Shown here: one piece after another, positions 9,240 to 17,114 of the stretch
How the letters are laid out: every line of letters begins with the position of its first letter
How positions within the stretch are numbered: the stretch's first letter is position 1
Assembly: GCA_020161135.1 (NCBI GenBank)
Contig: JAIUOB010000005.1
Location: 248,001 to 312,000 of the forward strand
Reading direction: 5' to 3'
DNA from: Gemmatimonadota bacterium
GTDB lineage: Bacteria > Gemmatimonadota > Gemmatimonadetes > Gemmatimonadales > Gemmatimonadaceae
Length of the DNA stretch: 64,000 nt
Notes under the pieces: model-generated
The model's input: the letters and a program-made list of their open reading frames with translations, nothing else
What the model was told of the DNA's origin: nothing
Databases searched by the model: none
Program-made: the position numbers and the translations under genes

Positions 9240-9664
9240 GCGTCCACCTCGTAGCTGCTCGACAATGTGGCGTCCTCCGCCAGGTGCACCTTCACCACAC
9301 GCGCCGTGGTGTGGGCCAGCGCCGCCTGCACGCGCTCGCAGATGAAACGCGCCAGGTTCTCACCGGTCGGGATGCGCTTCCCCTCGGCGAACTCCGGCAC
9401 GTCGAGATTGATGTTGCGGTGATCGAAGCGGTCGCGCACCTCCTTCTGCAGCACCCGATCGAGGAACCCGAGATCGACGAGGAAGCCTGTCTCCTCGTCC
9501 ACGGGGCCCGCGACGGTCACGTCACACACGTAGGTGTGGCCGTGGTAGTGCGGATGCGCACACGCCCCGAACACCTCCTGATTTTCCTGGTCGCTCCAAT
9601 CGGGGCGCCGGTACCGATGCGCCGCGGCGAAGGTCACGCGGCGGGTGAGGGAGGTGCGCGGCAT
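9236..9664 (-). CDS. queD: 6-pyruvoyltetrahydropterin synthase / 6-carboxytetrahydropterin synthase (QueD) family
   Basis: 142 aa, the usual length. Zinc ligands are the His in FAAAHRY near the N-terminus and the two His of YHGHTY; the catalytic Cys is in FGACAHPHYHGH. The FDHRNINLD and PTGENLARFI motifs with the late Glu region complete the T-fold signature. QueD converts dihydroneopterin triphosphate to 6-carboxytetrahydropterin for queuosine/7-deazaguanine, whereas PTPS homologues make pyruvoyl-tetrahydropterin. No queC/queE neighbours are present to decide. The stop overlaps the start of dacB by 4 bases. Confidence 0.85.
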   Translation of the reverse strand: MPRTSLTRRVTFAAAHRYRRPDWSDQENQEVFGACAHPHYHGHTYVCDVTVAGPVDEETGFLVDLGFLDRVLQKEVRDRFDHRNINLDVPEFAEGKRIPTGENLARFICERVQAALAHTTARVVKVHLAEDATLSSSYEVDA

Positions 9665-9680
9665 CGTCAGCGCCCGCGCG

Positions 9681-10421
9681 TCAGCGGAAGATCGGCAGCG
9701 ACACCCCGATGGCCGGCGACCAGTTGCCGCGCCACACCGAACGGTCGTTCGTGTTCACGAGAATCGAGGTGCTGTCGTTCGCCTTCACGTAGTAGCGGTC
9801 GGGGTACTGGTACTGCCACAGGAAGCGCGTGACGTCGACGCGGATTTGCGGACCGCTGCGCAGCGCGTAGCGCAGGCTGAATCCGTACGAGAACGAGAAC
9901 TTGGTGCCGAAGCGGTAGGCGCCCGTGTCGGCGCTCGCGAAGTCGCTCACGATGCCGAAGCCCCCGTTCACCGACGGCAGGAGGCGGTGCCACGTCTTCT
10001 TGCCGGTCAGGGCGATGTCGAGACCGCCGTCGAAGAGGTGCGTGGTGACATTGGGCGTGGCGATGATGCGGGTGGCGGCGGTGTTGCCCGGCAGCTTCAC
10101 CGCGCGCGTCGACGGCGACGCGGCGTAGCGCACGAACAGCGAGGCCGGCCCGCCGACACCGATGTCATAGCGCAGCACGCCGAGCGCGGCCGGCTTGGGG
10201 GCCACACCCGCTGGATCGTCGGCCACACCCAGGCGTCCGCCGAGGATCGAGAGCGTCTGGCCGATCGTGAAGTCGTTGTACGGGCTGGTGGACGGGAGGT
10301 GCCCGACCTGCGCCCGCGCGGCGGCAGGCGTCGCGAGCAGCAGCGCACCCACGACGGCGCGCGCGCCGGTCCTCGTCGGCGCAATCAGGCGGAACAGCGG
10401 AGCGAAGGACGGCATCGGCAT
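9681..10421 (-). CDS. Predicted outer-membrane beta-barrel protein, function unknown
   Basis: 246 aa from ATG 10421, which overlaps the gpmI stop as ATGA. A signal peptide is likely (GALLLATPAAARAQVG, cleavage after ARA). The mature part is a series of amphipathic beta strands with alternating aromatic/small residues (RFGTKFSFSYGFSLRY, RFLWQYQYPDRYYV), ending in Phe-Arg (GVSLPIFR) close to the terminal aromatic expected of barrels. A recognisable family cannot be named. A second ATG two codons on is equally possible. Linkage to gpmI is by position only. Confidence 0.7.
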   Translation of the reverse strand: MPMPSFAPLFRLIAPTRTGARAVVGALLLATPAAARAQVGHLPSTSPYNDFTIGQTLSILGGRLGVADDPAGVAPKPAALGVLRYDIGVGGPASLFVRYAASPSTRAVKLPGNTAATRIIATPNVTTHLFDGGLDIALTGKKTWHRLLPSVNGGFGIVSDFASADTGAYRFGTKFSFSYGFSLRYALRSGPQIRVDVTRFLWQYQYPDRYYVKANDSTSILVNTNDRSVWRGNWSPAIGVSLPIFR

Positions 10422-11980
10422 CAGGCGGGAAGCGGCTGCGACAGGTCGCGCAGGTCGCGCCCGGTCATGTCGGAAGGAAGGTCCAGCCCGAGGAGGGCCA
10501 GCGCGGTGGGGCCCACGTCGCACAACGCGCCGCCGCTGCGCAGCGGCACCGTGGCGTCGGGGTCGAGCAGGACGAGCGGCACCGGATTGGTGGTGTGCGC
10601 GGTGTGTGGCTGGTGCGTGAGCGGATCGACCATGAGGTCGGCGTTGCCGTGGTCGGCGGTGATGATGAGCCGCGCGCCGCCCGCTTCCGCGGCCGCGAGG
10701 ATGCGACCGAGGCACGCGTCCACCGCTTCGGCTGCGGCGATGGCCGCCGGCAGGGAGCCGGTGTGTCCCACCATGTCGGTGTTCGCGAAGTTGCAGAGCA
10801 TGAAGTCGTGCGTGCGGTTGGCGAGTGCCGTGCAGAGGATGTCGCACACCCCTGCGGCGCTCATCTCCGGCTGCATGTCGTAGGTGGCCACCTTGGGGCT
10901 GGCCACCAACTGCCGGTCCTCCCCGGCGAAGGGCTCGTCACGCCCCCCGTTGAAGAAGAAGGTCACATGCGGGTACTTCTCGGTTTCCGCGGTGCGCAGC
11001 TGGGTGAGCCCCGCCTGCGCGACCACCTCGCCCACCAGGTTGCGCATCGACTGGGGCTGGAACGCGACCGGGAAGGGGAAGGCGTCGTCGTAGCTCGTCA
11101 TGGTCGTGACGTGCACGGCGGGACGGACCCCCGTCTCGAAGCCGCTGAAGCCGGGCATCGCGAGGGCGCGCAGCCCCTGCCGCATGCGGTCGCTGCGGAA
11201 GTTGAAGCAGAGCACCACGTCGCCGTCGCGCATGGGCGCCAGCGCGCGGCCGTCCGGGCCGGCCATCACCCACGGCTGCACGAACTCGTCGGTGATCCCC
11301 GCATCGTACGACCGCTGCAGCGCCGCGAGTGCGTCGGTCTCCACCGGCGCCTCACCGCGCACGGCCGCGTGGTACCAGCGCGCCGTCCGCTCCCAGCGCT
11401 TGTCGCGGTCCATGCCGAAGTAGCGCCCCGTCACGCTGGCGAGCGACGCGCGGCCGCGCAGGTGCACCAGCGTCTCGTTGAGGAACGCCATCGCGCTGGT
11501 GGGCGCCGTGTCCCGCCCGTCGAGCATGGCATGCAGCACGGTGCGCGGCACGCCTTCGCGCGTGGCGAGGTCGACGAGTGCAAAGAGGTGCTGGTCGTAG
11601 GCGTGCACCCCACCGTCGCCGAGCAGTCCCACCAGGTGCAGCGTGCCCCCGGACGCCTTCGCCTGACGGCAGGCGGCCACCAGCGCGGTGTTGCCGAAGA
11701 AGTCGCCACTCTCGATGGCGCTCCCGATGCGCACCAGGTCCTGCATGACCACGCGCCCGGCCCCGAGATTCAGGTGCCCCACCTCACTGTTCCCCATCTG
11801 TCCCTCGGGGAGCCCCACCGCCCGTCCGGAGGCGGTCAGCAGCGTGCGCGACGGATGCGCCCAGATGCGGTTCCAGTTCGGCGTGTCGGCCAGCCGGATG
11901 GCGTTGGCCTCGCGGTCTTCGCGATAGCCCCAGCCGTCGAGGATGATGAGGGCCACGGCGCGCGACGGTCGTACGGACAA
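10421..11980 (-). CDS. gpmI: 2,3-bisphosphoglycerate-independent phosphoglycerate mutase
   Basis: 519 aa from the TTG at 11980, which has GGAG five bases upstream on the minus strand; a frame without stops continues upstream to 12073 but does not look conserved. The alkaline-phosphatase-like catalytic domain is clear: LIILDGWGYRED with metal-binding Asp, GNSEVGHLNLGAGR with the phosphoserine, and late metal motifs (NFANTDMVGHTG, ITADHGNAD). It interconverts 3- and 2-phosphoglycerate in glycolysis and gluconeogenesis using Mn2+. The start is uncertain by up to a few codons (a GTG at 11956 is also possible). It heads the minus-strand run through moeA. Confidence 0.93.
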   Translation of the reverse strand: MSVRPSRAVALIILDGWGYREDREANAIRLADTPNWNRIWAHPSRTLLTASGRAVGLPEGQMGNSEVGHLNLGAGRVVMQDLVRIGSAIESGDFFGNTALVAACRQAKASGGTLHLVGLLGDGGVHAYDQHLFALVDLATREGVPRTVLHAMLDGRDTAPTSAMAFLNETLVHLRGRASLASVTGRYFGMDRDKRWERTARWYHAAVRGEAPVETDALAALQRSYDAGITDEFVQPWVMAGPDGRALAPMRDGDVVLCFNFRSDRMRQGLRALAMPGFSGFETGVRPAVHVTTMTSYDDAFPFPVAFQPQSMRNLVGEVVAQAGLTQLRTAETEKYPHVTFFFNGGRDEPFAGEDRQLVASPKVATYDMQPEMSAAGVCDILCTALANRTHDFMLCNFANTDMVGHTGSLPAAIAAAEAVDACLGRILAAAEAGGARLIITADHGNADLMVDPLTHQPHTAHTTNPVPLVLLDPDATVPLRSGGALCDVGPTALALLGLDLPSDMTGRDLRDLSQPLPA

Positions 11981-12015
11981 GCGGACTCCGGGGAGTGGGT
12001 GAGCGGCGACACCAC

Positions 12016-12021
12016 AATCTA
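12016..12021 (-). promoter_or_regulatory. TAGATT, candidate -10 for gpmI
   Basis: TAGATT on the minus strand lies 35 bases ahead of the proposed TTG start of gpmI, which has its own GGAG ribosome site, so this would be an ordinary leadered transcript. It is in the divergent gap with the M15 peptidase gene. The same TAGATT hexamer lies ahead of purD. No clear -35 is visible. Confidence 0.3.
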
Positions 12022-12104
12022 GCGCTCCAGTAAACGACAACCCCACAAAGGGTTCGCCCCCGGCTCCGAGCACGCGCGGACTGCCCTCGGCCTCGGAACC
12101 CGGC

Positions 12105-12110
12105 TAGCTT
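12105..12110 (+). promoter_or_regulatory. TAGCTT, candidate -10 in the gpmI/M15 divergent region
   Basis: GGCTAGCTTTCGCGTTT closely resembles the CTAGCTTTCCCGTTTT stretch ahead of glmM and the CTAGCTT ahead of the ECF sigma gene. A short open frame ATG..TGA of seven codons (12128-12151) lies between this element and the GTG start of the peptidase gene. The role is inferred from recurrence only. Confidence 0.35.
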
Positions 12111-12161
12111 TCGCGTTTATTTCCCGCATGGCCGTTCGGTCGTCCTTTTGAGGGCGGCCCC

Positions 12162-13235
12162 GTGTCGCGCCGACGCCCGCGCATCGCCCAGCGATCCCGC
12201 CGGCTCCCCGTTCGCATCAGCCCAGTCTCCGTACCCTTCGTGTCCCGTCGTACCGCCCTTCTCCTCAGCGGGTTCGCGGCCATTGCCGCGGCCATCGCGT
12301 ACCAGCCCCCTGCGGAGCTGATGGCCGATTCATCGGCCGCCAGCGCCCGCAATGCGGTACCGCGCGTCGAGGCGGCTGCGGCGGCCCGGGGCACCAGTGG
12401 CGATGTGCTGATGCACTTCGTGCGGGCCGGCGACCGGGTGGCCTTTCCCCTGCGCGTCAACGCCACCACGCCGGGTGCCCGCGTGGGCTTCACCTACCAG
12501 TGGGTGGCGGTGGGTTCGGAGACGTCGGCCGACGTGGCCCGGCCGCTCGATGGCGACACGCTGCTGGCCCCGCTCACCCCCGGTTTTTACGAGCTGGTCG
12601 TGACCCGGGGCGGCGTGCGGCAGCGCCTGGCCGAACCGCGGCTGGCGGTGCTCGTGCCCTTCGAGTTCAAGTTGGGCAGCACCCTCAACGGCTACCAGAT
12701 CGGGCGCTATCCGTCGGAGTGGTCGCGCGACGAGCAGGCCGAGCGTCCCGACGGTTTCGCGGAAGTGCACGAGGCGCACCTCGACCTGCCGCTCACTCGG
12801 CACCTCAAGGTGCGGGATTTCGTCACCCACGACCGCCAGACGGTCTGGCCCCGGTACGTGGCCGTCGATCCGCGGGTGCTGGACAAGGTGGAGCTCGTCC
12901 TCCGCGAGCTGGCCCGCCGCCGTGGGGAGGAGCGCATGGACTTCGACCTCGAGGTCCACAGCGGGTTTCGCACGCCGCTGCACAACGCCAACGTCGAGGG
13001 CTCGGCCCGCGATTCCCGGCACCTGTATGGTGACGCCGCGGACATCGCCATCGACGCGGACGGCGACGGCCGCCTGACCATCTTCGATGCCTATCGTGTC
13101 GAGACCGCGGTCGACTGGGTGGAGCGCCTGCACCCGGAGTTGGCGGGTGGGCTGGGGGTGTACAGCAGCCGTCGCTTCGCGACCCCGTACTGCCACATCG
13201 ACGCGCGCGGTGAGCGGAAGCGCTGGCGCGGCTGA
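12162..13235 (+). CDS. M15-family (D-Ala-D-Ala carboxypeptidase-like) peptidase, exported
   Basis: 357 aa from the GTG at 12162; a second GTG at 12240 would start just before the hydrophobic helix (ALLLSGFAAIAAAIAY) and is a serious alternative. After the signal/anchor there is an Ig-like region (residues about 85-170). The C-terminal domain has the M15A zinc-peptidase signature: SGFRTPLHN, SRHLYGDAADI with His and Asp ligands, and YCHIDARG with the last His. Such proteins cleave or bind peptidoglycan stem peptides in the periplasm. The gene diverges from gpmI and is followed by an unrelated small gene with its own strong ribosome site. Confidence 0.8.
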   Translation: MSRRRPRIAQRSRRLPVRISPVSVPFVSRRTALLLSGFAAIAAAIAYQPPAELMADSSAASARNAVPRVEAAAAARGTSGDVLMHFVRAGDRVAFPLRVNATTPGARVGFTYQWVAVGSETSADVARPLDGDTLLAPLTPGFYELVVTRGGVRQRLAEPRLAVLVPFEFKLGSTLNGYQIGRYPSEWSRDEQAERPDGFAEVHEAHLDLPLTRHLKVRDFVTHDRQTVWPRYVAVDPRVLDKVELVLRELARRRGEERMDFDLEVHSGFRTPLHNANVEGSARDSRHLYGDAADIAIDADGDGRLTIFDAYRVETAVDWVERLHPELAGGLGVYSSRRFATPYCHIDARGERKRWRG

Positions 13236-13307
13236 TCGGGGCGAGAAGGGAGGCGGGAGGAAACCCCGCGCGACACACCGCGTAGGACCCGCCATAGGAG
13301 GCTGTCC

Positions 13308-13760
13308 ATGAATCCGTACGTCCGCGAACGCATCAATCGCAAGCTCGACACGCTGAGCGACGAGCGCCTCTATCAGGTGCTCGACTACGTCGAGTTCCTC
13401 GAGAGCAAGTACGCCGAAAAGCCCGCGCAGGCGGTGAACGTGCTGCAGGGGTTTGCCGACGGGGTGGCCGACAAGCTGCGGGCCGGCGGCCTCGCCGTGG
13501 GCACGGTGAGCGAGGCCATGGGCTTCCTCAACAAGGCCGTCGGGGTCCTCAGCAACGTCGCTCAGACCACGAAGAACGTGGCTACCGACGCGGCGAGCGT
13601 GGCCAAGTCCGTCGTCGATCAGATCGGGGCGCCCACATCGGGTGCAGCGACGCCGGGTGCAACGACGCCTGGTGCCGCTGGCGCTGCGGCGCCCACCACG
13701 CCGCCGGATGCCTCCGGACCGACGCCCCCCGCGGCTCCTCCCGCGCCGCCGGCCGCATAG
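13308..13760 (+). CDS. Hypothetical protein with DUF2281-like N-terminus and Ala/Pro/Thr-rich tail
   Basis: 150 aa. A strong ribosome binding site (AGGAGG) lies upstream of ATG 13308. The N-terminus (KLDTLSDERLYQVLDYVEFLESKY) resembles the short DUF2281-type helix pair seen in small proteins and antitoxin-like partners. The middle is a run of amphipathic alanine/valine-rich helices that could associate with membranes (VGVLSNVAQTTKNVATDAA). The last 40 residues are low-complexity Gly/Ala/Pro/Thr with a DNA tandem repeat. No toxin partner is visible beside it. Function unknown. Confidence 0.65.
   Translation: MNPYVRERINRKLDTLSDERLYQVLDYVEFLESKYAEKPAQAVNVLQGFADGVADKLRAGGLAVGTVSEAMGFLNKAVGVLSNVAQTTKNVATDAASVAKSVVDQIGAPTSGAATPGATTPGAAGAAAPTTPPDASGPTPPAAPPAPPAA
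13641..13670 (+). repeat. 15-bp tandem repeat coding for the A-T-P-G-rich tail
   Basis: Two adjacent 15-base units, GGTGCAGCGACGCCG and GGTGCAACGACGCCT, differ at two positions, and a third partial unit follows. They encode GATPGATTPG in the tail of the small 13308-13760 protein and explain its low complexity. Confidence 0.6.
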
Positions 13761-13809
13761 ACGGCGGTTGGCGCGCCGCCCCCAACTGGAATCACGTCGG
13801 AGGGTGCAG

Positions 13810-13815
13810 TAAACT
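13810..13815 (+). promoter_or_regulatory. guaB: TAAACT, candidate -10 five bases before guaB
   Basis: TAAACT ends 5 bases (TCGTA) before the guaB ATG at 13821. With a usual 6-8 base distance from -10 to transcription start, the mRNA would begin at or within the start codon. There is no Shine-Dalgarno sequence in the gap (a GGAGGG lies further up at about 13799-13804), which fits leaderless initiation. Confidence 0.45.
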
Positions 13816-13820
13816 TCGTA

Positions 13821-15314
13821 ATGGCACCCTCGACTTCCCGCGAAGCGCCCGCCGGCGCCGCCCGCGTACGCGATGATCTCGCGCTGACGTTCGACGACGT
13901 CCTCCTCGCGCCCCGTCACTCGACGACCCATCCGCGCGAGGTCTCCATCGCCTCCCGCTTCACGCGCGGCATCACGCTCAACGTGCCGCTGGTCTCGGCG
14001 GCGATGGACACCGTCACCGAGAGCGAAATGGCCATCGCGATGGCCCGCGCCGGCGCCATCGGGGTGCTCCACAAGAACATGTCCATCGATCGGCAGGCGG
14101 CCGAGGTGGATCGCGTGAAGCGCAGCGAGAGCGGGATGATCCTCAATCCCATCACGCTCTCACCGAGCGCGTCGCTGCGCGAAGCCGTCGCGCTCATGAT
14201 GCGCTTCAAGATCTCCGGCGTGCCCATCGTCGATGGCGCCGGGCTGCTGGTGGGCATCCTCACCAACCGCGACCTGCAGTTCGAGCGCGACCTCGATCGC
14301 CCGCTGCAGGACGTCATGACGAGCACCGACCTGGTCACTGCGCCCGTCGGTACCACGCTCGACGAAGCCGAACGCATCCTTGGCAAGCATCGCATCGAGA
14401 AGCTGCCGGTGGTGGACGAGCAAGGGCTCCTCAAGGGGCTCATCACCGTCAAGGACATCCACAAGCGCCGGCAGCATCCCGACGCCAACAAGGACCGCCA
14501 CGGCCGCCTGCGGGTGGCGGCCGCCATCGGGGCCGGCGGCGACTACCTCGATCGTGCGCGGGCGCTCGTGCAGGCGGGCGTCGACGTGGTGGTCATCGAC
14601 ACGGCGCACGGGCACAGCGAGGGCGTACTGCAGGCCACCGCGCGCGTCCGCGAGTCCTTCCCGGACGTGCAACTCGTGGCTGGGAACGTGGCCACGACGG
14701 CCGGTGCGGCCGCGCTCGTTGCGCGCGGCGTCGATGCGGTGAAGGTGGGCGTCGGGCCCGGCTCCATCTGCACCACGCGCGTCGTGACCGGCGTCGGCGT
14801 GCCGCAGCTCACGGCCATCATGGATGCCGTGGCGGGGGCGGGCGATGTGCCCGTGATCGCCGACGGAGGCATCAAGTACTCGGGCGACATCGTGAAGGCG
14901 CTCGCCGCGGGTGCCAGCAGCGTGATGATGGGCTCGATGCTGGCCGGTACGGAGGAAAGCCCGGGCGAGTCGTTCCTGCTCGAGGGACGTCGTTTCAAGA
15001 TGATCCGCGGCATGGGCTCGCTGTCAGCCATGCAGGACGGCTCCGCCGACCGCTACTTCCAGGACGGCGAAATGTCCCCCAAGAAGCTCGTGCCCGAGGG
15101 GATCGAGGGGCGGGTGCCATACAAGGGCCCGGTCGGCGACGTGCTCTTCCAGATGATCGGGGGCCTCCGGAGCGGCATGGGCTACGTCGGCTGCGGCACC
15201 ATCGACCTCCTCCGCACCGAGGCGACGTTCGTGCGCATCACCACGGCCGGGCTGCGGGAGTCGCATCCGCACGATGTGACGATCACCCGCGAAGCGCCCA
15301 ACTACTCATTGTAG
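13821..15314 (+). CDS. guaB: IMP dehydrogenase
   Basis: 497 aa, the normal length for a bacterial IMPDH. The barrel is interrupted by a tandem CBS (Bateman) module at about residues 105-225 (GILTNRDLQFE, LITVKDI). The catalytic loop GPGSICTTR places the active-site Cys at residue 317, and the flap and IMP-binding motifs (IADGGIKYSGD, GSMLAGTEESPGE, YRGMGS-equivalent RGMGSLSAM) follow. It oxidises IMP to XMP with NAD+, the committed step to GMP. It is followed by a hairpin and appears monocistronic. Confidence 0.97.
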   Translation: MAPSTSREAPAGAARVRDDLALTFDDVLLAPRHSTTHPREVSIASRFTRGITLNVPLVSAAMDTVTESEMAIAMARAGAIGVLHKNMSIDRQAAEVDRVKRSESGMILNPITLSPSASLREAVALMMRFKISGVPIVDGAGLLVGILTNRDLQFERDLDRPLQDVMTSTDLVTAPVGTTLDEAERILGKHRIEKLPVVDEQGLLKGLITVKDIHKRRQHPDANKDRHGRLRVAAAIGAGGDYLDRARALVQAGVDVVVIDTAHGHSEGVLQATARVRESFPDVQLVAGNVATTAGAAALVARGVDAVKVGVGPGSICTTRVVTGVGVPQLTAIMDAVAGAGDVPVIADGGIKYSGDIVKALAAGASSVMMGSMLAGTEESPGESFLLEGRRFKMIRGMGSLSAMQDGSADRYFQDGEMSPKKLVPEGIEGRVPYKGPVGDVLFQMIGGLRSGMGYVGCGTIDLLRTEATFVRITTAGLRESHPHDVTITREAPNYSL

Positions 15315-15322
15315 GCCGCGGG

Positions 15323-15351
15323 TGCGCCCTGTCCGCACGCGACAGGGCGCA
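15323..15351 (+). terminator. guaB 3' hairpin
   Basis: TGCGCCCTGTC (15323-15333) is perfectly complementary to GACAGGGCGCA (15341-15351) with a 7-base loop. It starts 8 bases after the guaB stop. A U-tract is lacking, as for other hairpins here. Confidence 0.7.
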
Positions 15352-15387
15352 GCGCGCGGGATGTGGGGTACGGGTTGTGCGGCGGTG

Positions 15388-15417
15388 TTGCCTCTGACAG
15401 GACTCGGACAATAGGGG
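15388..15417 (+). promoter_or_regulatory. Possible promoter ahead of the APC permease
   Basis: TTGCCT (15388-15393) and TAGGGG (15412-15417) are 18 bases apart and lie about 130 bases before the permease ATG. The match to a sigma-70-type promoter is moderate and unsupported by other evidence. It would leave a long leader with a hairpin at 15464-15481. Confidence 0.25.
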
Positions 15418-15463
15418 GTTGGTGAACCGTTCGCGGTCATCCCACTGTCCGAACGATGTACCA

Positions 15464-15481
15464 CCGGCCACATTTGGCCGG
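15464..15481 (+). promoter_or_regulatory. Leader hairpin CCGGCCA/TGGCCGG upstream of the APC permease
   Basis: A perfect 7-bp stem with a CATT loop lies in the 231-base gap between guaB and the permease gene, 64 bases before its start. It could be an attenuator-like or processing hairpin. No known riboswitch fold is recognised. Its position inside a probable leader is the only argument for a regulatory role. Confidence 0.3.
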
Positions 15482-15545
15482 TCCTGCCACCCCGTGCCGC
15501 GGTTCCACCACCCCGCGGCCTCCCGCCACCCCGCACCCCCGACCG

Positions 15546-17114
15546 ATGGGAATCTGGTCCAAGAAATCGATCTCGGCGCTTCGCGCCGAGGCGGACAGCT
15601 CCGAGGGCGGCCTCAAGCGCACGCTCGGTGCCCTGAACCTGACGATGCTCGGCATCGGTGCCATCATCGGCGCCGGCATCTTCGTGCTCACGGGTACCGC
15701 CGCGGCGAACTTCGCCGGCCCCGGTGTCTCGCTGTCGTTCGTCCTTGCCGGTCTCGCCTGCCTCTTCGCGGGACTGTGCTACGCCGAGTTCGCGTCCATG
15801 ATCCCCATCGCGGGGTCGGCGTACACCTACAGCTATGCGACGATGGGTGAAGGCGTCGCGTGGTTCATCGGCTGGAACCTGATCCTCGAGTACCTGTTCG
15901 CCGCGTCCACCGTGGCGGTGGGTTGGTCGGGGTACTTCAGCGCGATGCTCAACTCGGCCGGCATCCATCTCCCGGCGGCGTTCGCGTCGGCTCCGCTCAC
16001 CGTGGAGGGCGGCCACAACGTCGTGCGCGCCTTCACCTGCGTGAACTCGGCCACGGGGGCGACGCTCCTCGACGCGGCGACGTCGGCGGCATTCACGGCG
16101 CGCGACGCGTGCACGGCGGCCGGTGGCGAGGTCGTGAACGGCCTCATCAACCTGCCCGCGGTGCTGCTCATCGTGGCGCTCACCACGCTGCTGGTGCGCG
16201 GCGTGCAGGAATCGGCGACGCTCAACAACATCATCGTCGCGATCAAGATGACGATCGTGCTGCTGGTGATCGCGTTCGGCTTCATGTACGTGAACAAGGA
16301 CAACTGGACGCCGTTCATCCCGGAGATGGTGACCAACCCGGACGGCAGCACGAAGTACGGCATGGCGGGCGTGCTGCGTGCGGCGCCGGTGGTGTTCTTC
16401 GCGTACATCGGCTTCGACGCCGTCTCGACGGCGGCGCAGGAAGCGAAGAATCCGCAGCGTGACCTGCCCATCGGCATGATCGCGTCGCTCCTCATCTGCA
16501 CGGTGCTGTACATCCTGATGTCGCTGGTCATGACCGGCCTCGCGCCCTACACGGCGCTTGGCGTGGCGCACCCGGTGTCGGCCGCGCTCGAGGCGGTGCC
16601 GCAGCTCAAGTGGCTCGAGAACCTCGTGAACATCGGCGCCGTGGCGGGTCTGTCGTCGGTCGTGCTCGTGATGCTCATGGGGCAGCCGCGCATCTTCTTC
16701 ACCATGTCGCGCGACGGCCTCCTGCCGCCGATCTTCGGCCGGGTGCACCCGAAGTTCCAGACGCCGGCGGCGTCGACGATCATCGTGGGCGTCATTGCGC
16801 TGATCATCGCGGGCTTCTTCCCGCTCGGGCTGCTGGGTGAGCTGGTGTCGGGTGGCACGCTGGCGGCGTTCGCGACGGTGTGCATCGGCGTGCTCGTGCT
16901 GCGCTCGCGTTCGCCGGAGCTCGAGCGCCCGTTCCGCACCCCGCTGGTGCCGCTCGTGCCGATCCTTGGCGCCGGCGCGACGCTGTACATGATGTATCAG
17001 CTCCCCGCGCTCACCTGGATGCTGCTGGCGGCGTGGACGGCGATCGGCATGACGACCTACTTCGTGTACGGCATGCGCAACTCGCGCATTGGCCAGCAGG
17101 ACGCGAAGCGCTGA
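15546..17114 (+). CDS. APC-family (cationic) amino acid permease
   Basis: 522 aa from ATG 15546 (MGIWSKKSISALRAEA); open sequence continues upstream but is Pro/His-rich and not membrane-like. About 12-14 hydrophobic helices are visible. TM1 carries GIGAIIGAGIFVLTG, the substrate-binding unwound helix of APC transporters, and IGFDAVSTAAQEAKNPQRDLP is the conserved loop of the cationic amino acid transporter (CAT/YfnA) group. It should import amino acids by proton symport across the inner membrane; the exact substrate is not determined. The stop TGA overlaps the next ATG (TGATG), suggesting cotranslation with the DHH phosphoesterase. Confidence 0.9.
   Translation: MGIWSKKSISALRAEADSSEGGLKRTLGALNLTMLGIGAIIGAGIFVLTGTAAANFAGPGVSLSFVLAGLACLFAGLCYAEFASMIPIAGSAYTYSYATMGEGVAWFIGWNLILEYLFAASTVAVGWSGYFSAMLNSAGIHLPAAFASAPLTVEGGHNVVRAFTCVNSATGATLLDAATSAAFTARDACTAAGGEVVNGLINLPAVLLIVALTTLLVRGVQESATLNNIIVAIKMTIVLLVIAFGFMYVNKDNWTPFIPEMVTNPDGSTKYGMAGVLRAAPVVFFAYIGFDAVSTAAQEAKNPQRDLPIGMIASLLICTVLYILMSLVMTGLAPYTALGVAHPVSAALEAVPQLKWLENLVNIGAVAGLSSVVLVMLMGQPRIFFTMSRDGLLPPIFGRVHPKFQTPAASTIIVGVIALIIAGFFPLGLLGELVSGGTLAAFATVCIGVLVLRSRSPELERPFRTPLVPLVPILGAGATLYMMYQLPALTWMLLAAWTAIGMTTYFVYGMRNSRIGQQDAKR

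Noticed and set aside
15306..16748. 480-codon minus-strand frame opposite the permease
   Set aside because: His/Arg/Glu-rich mirror of a membrane protein gene, a usual shadow.
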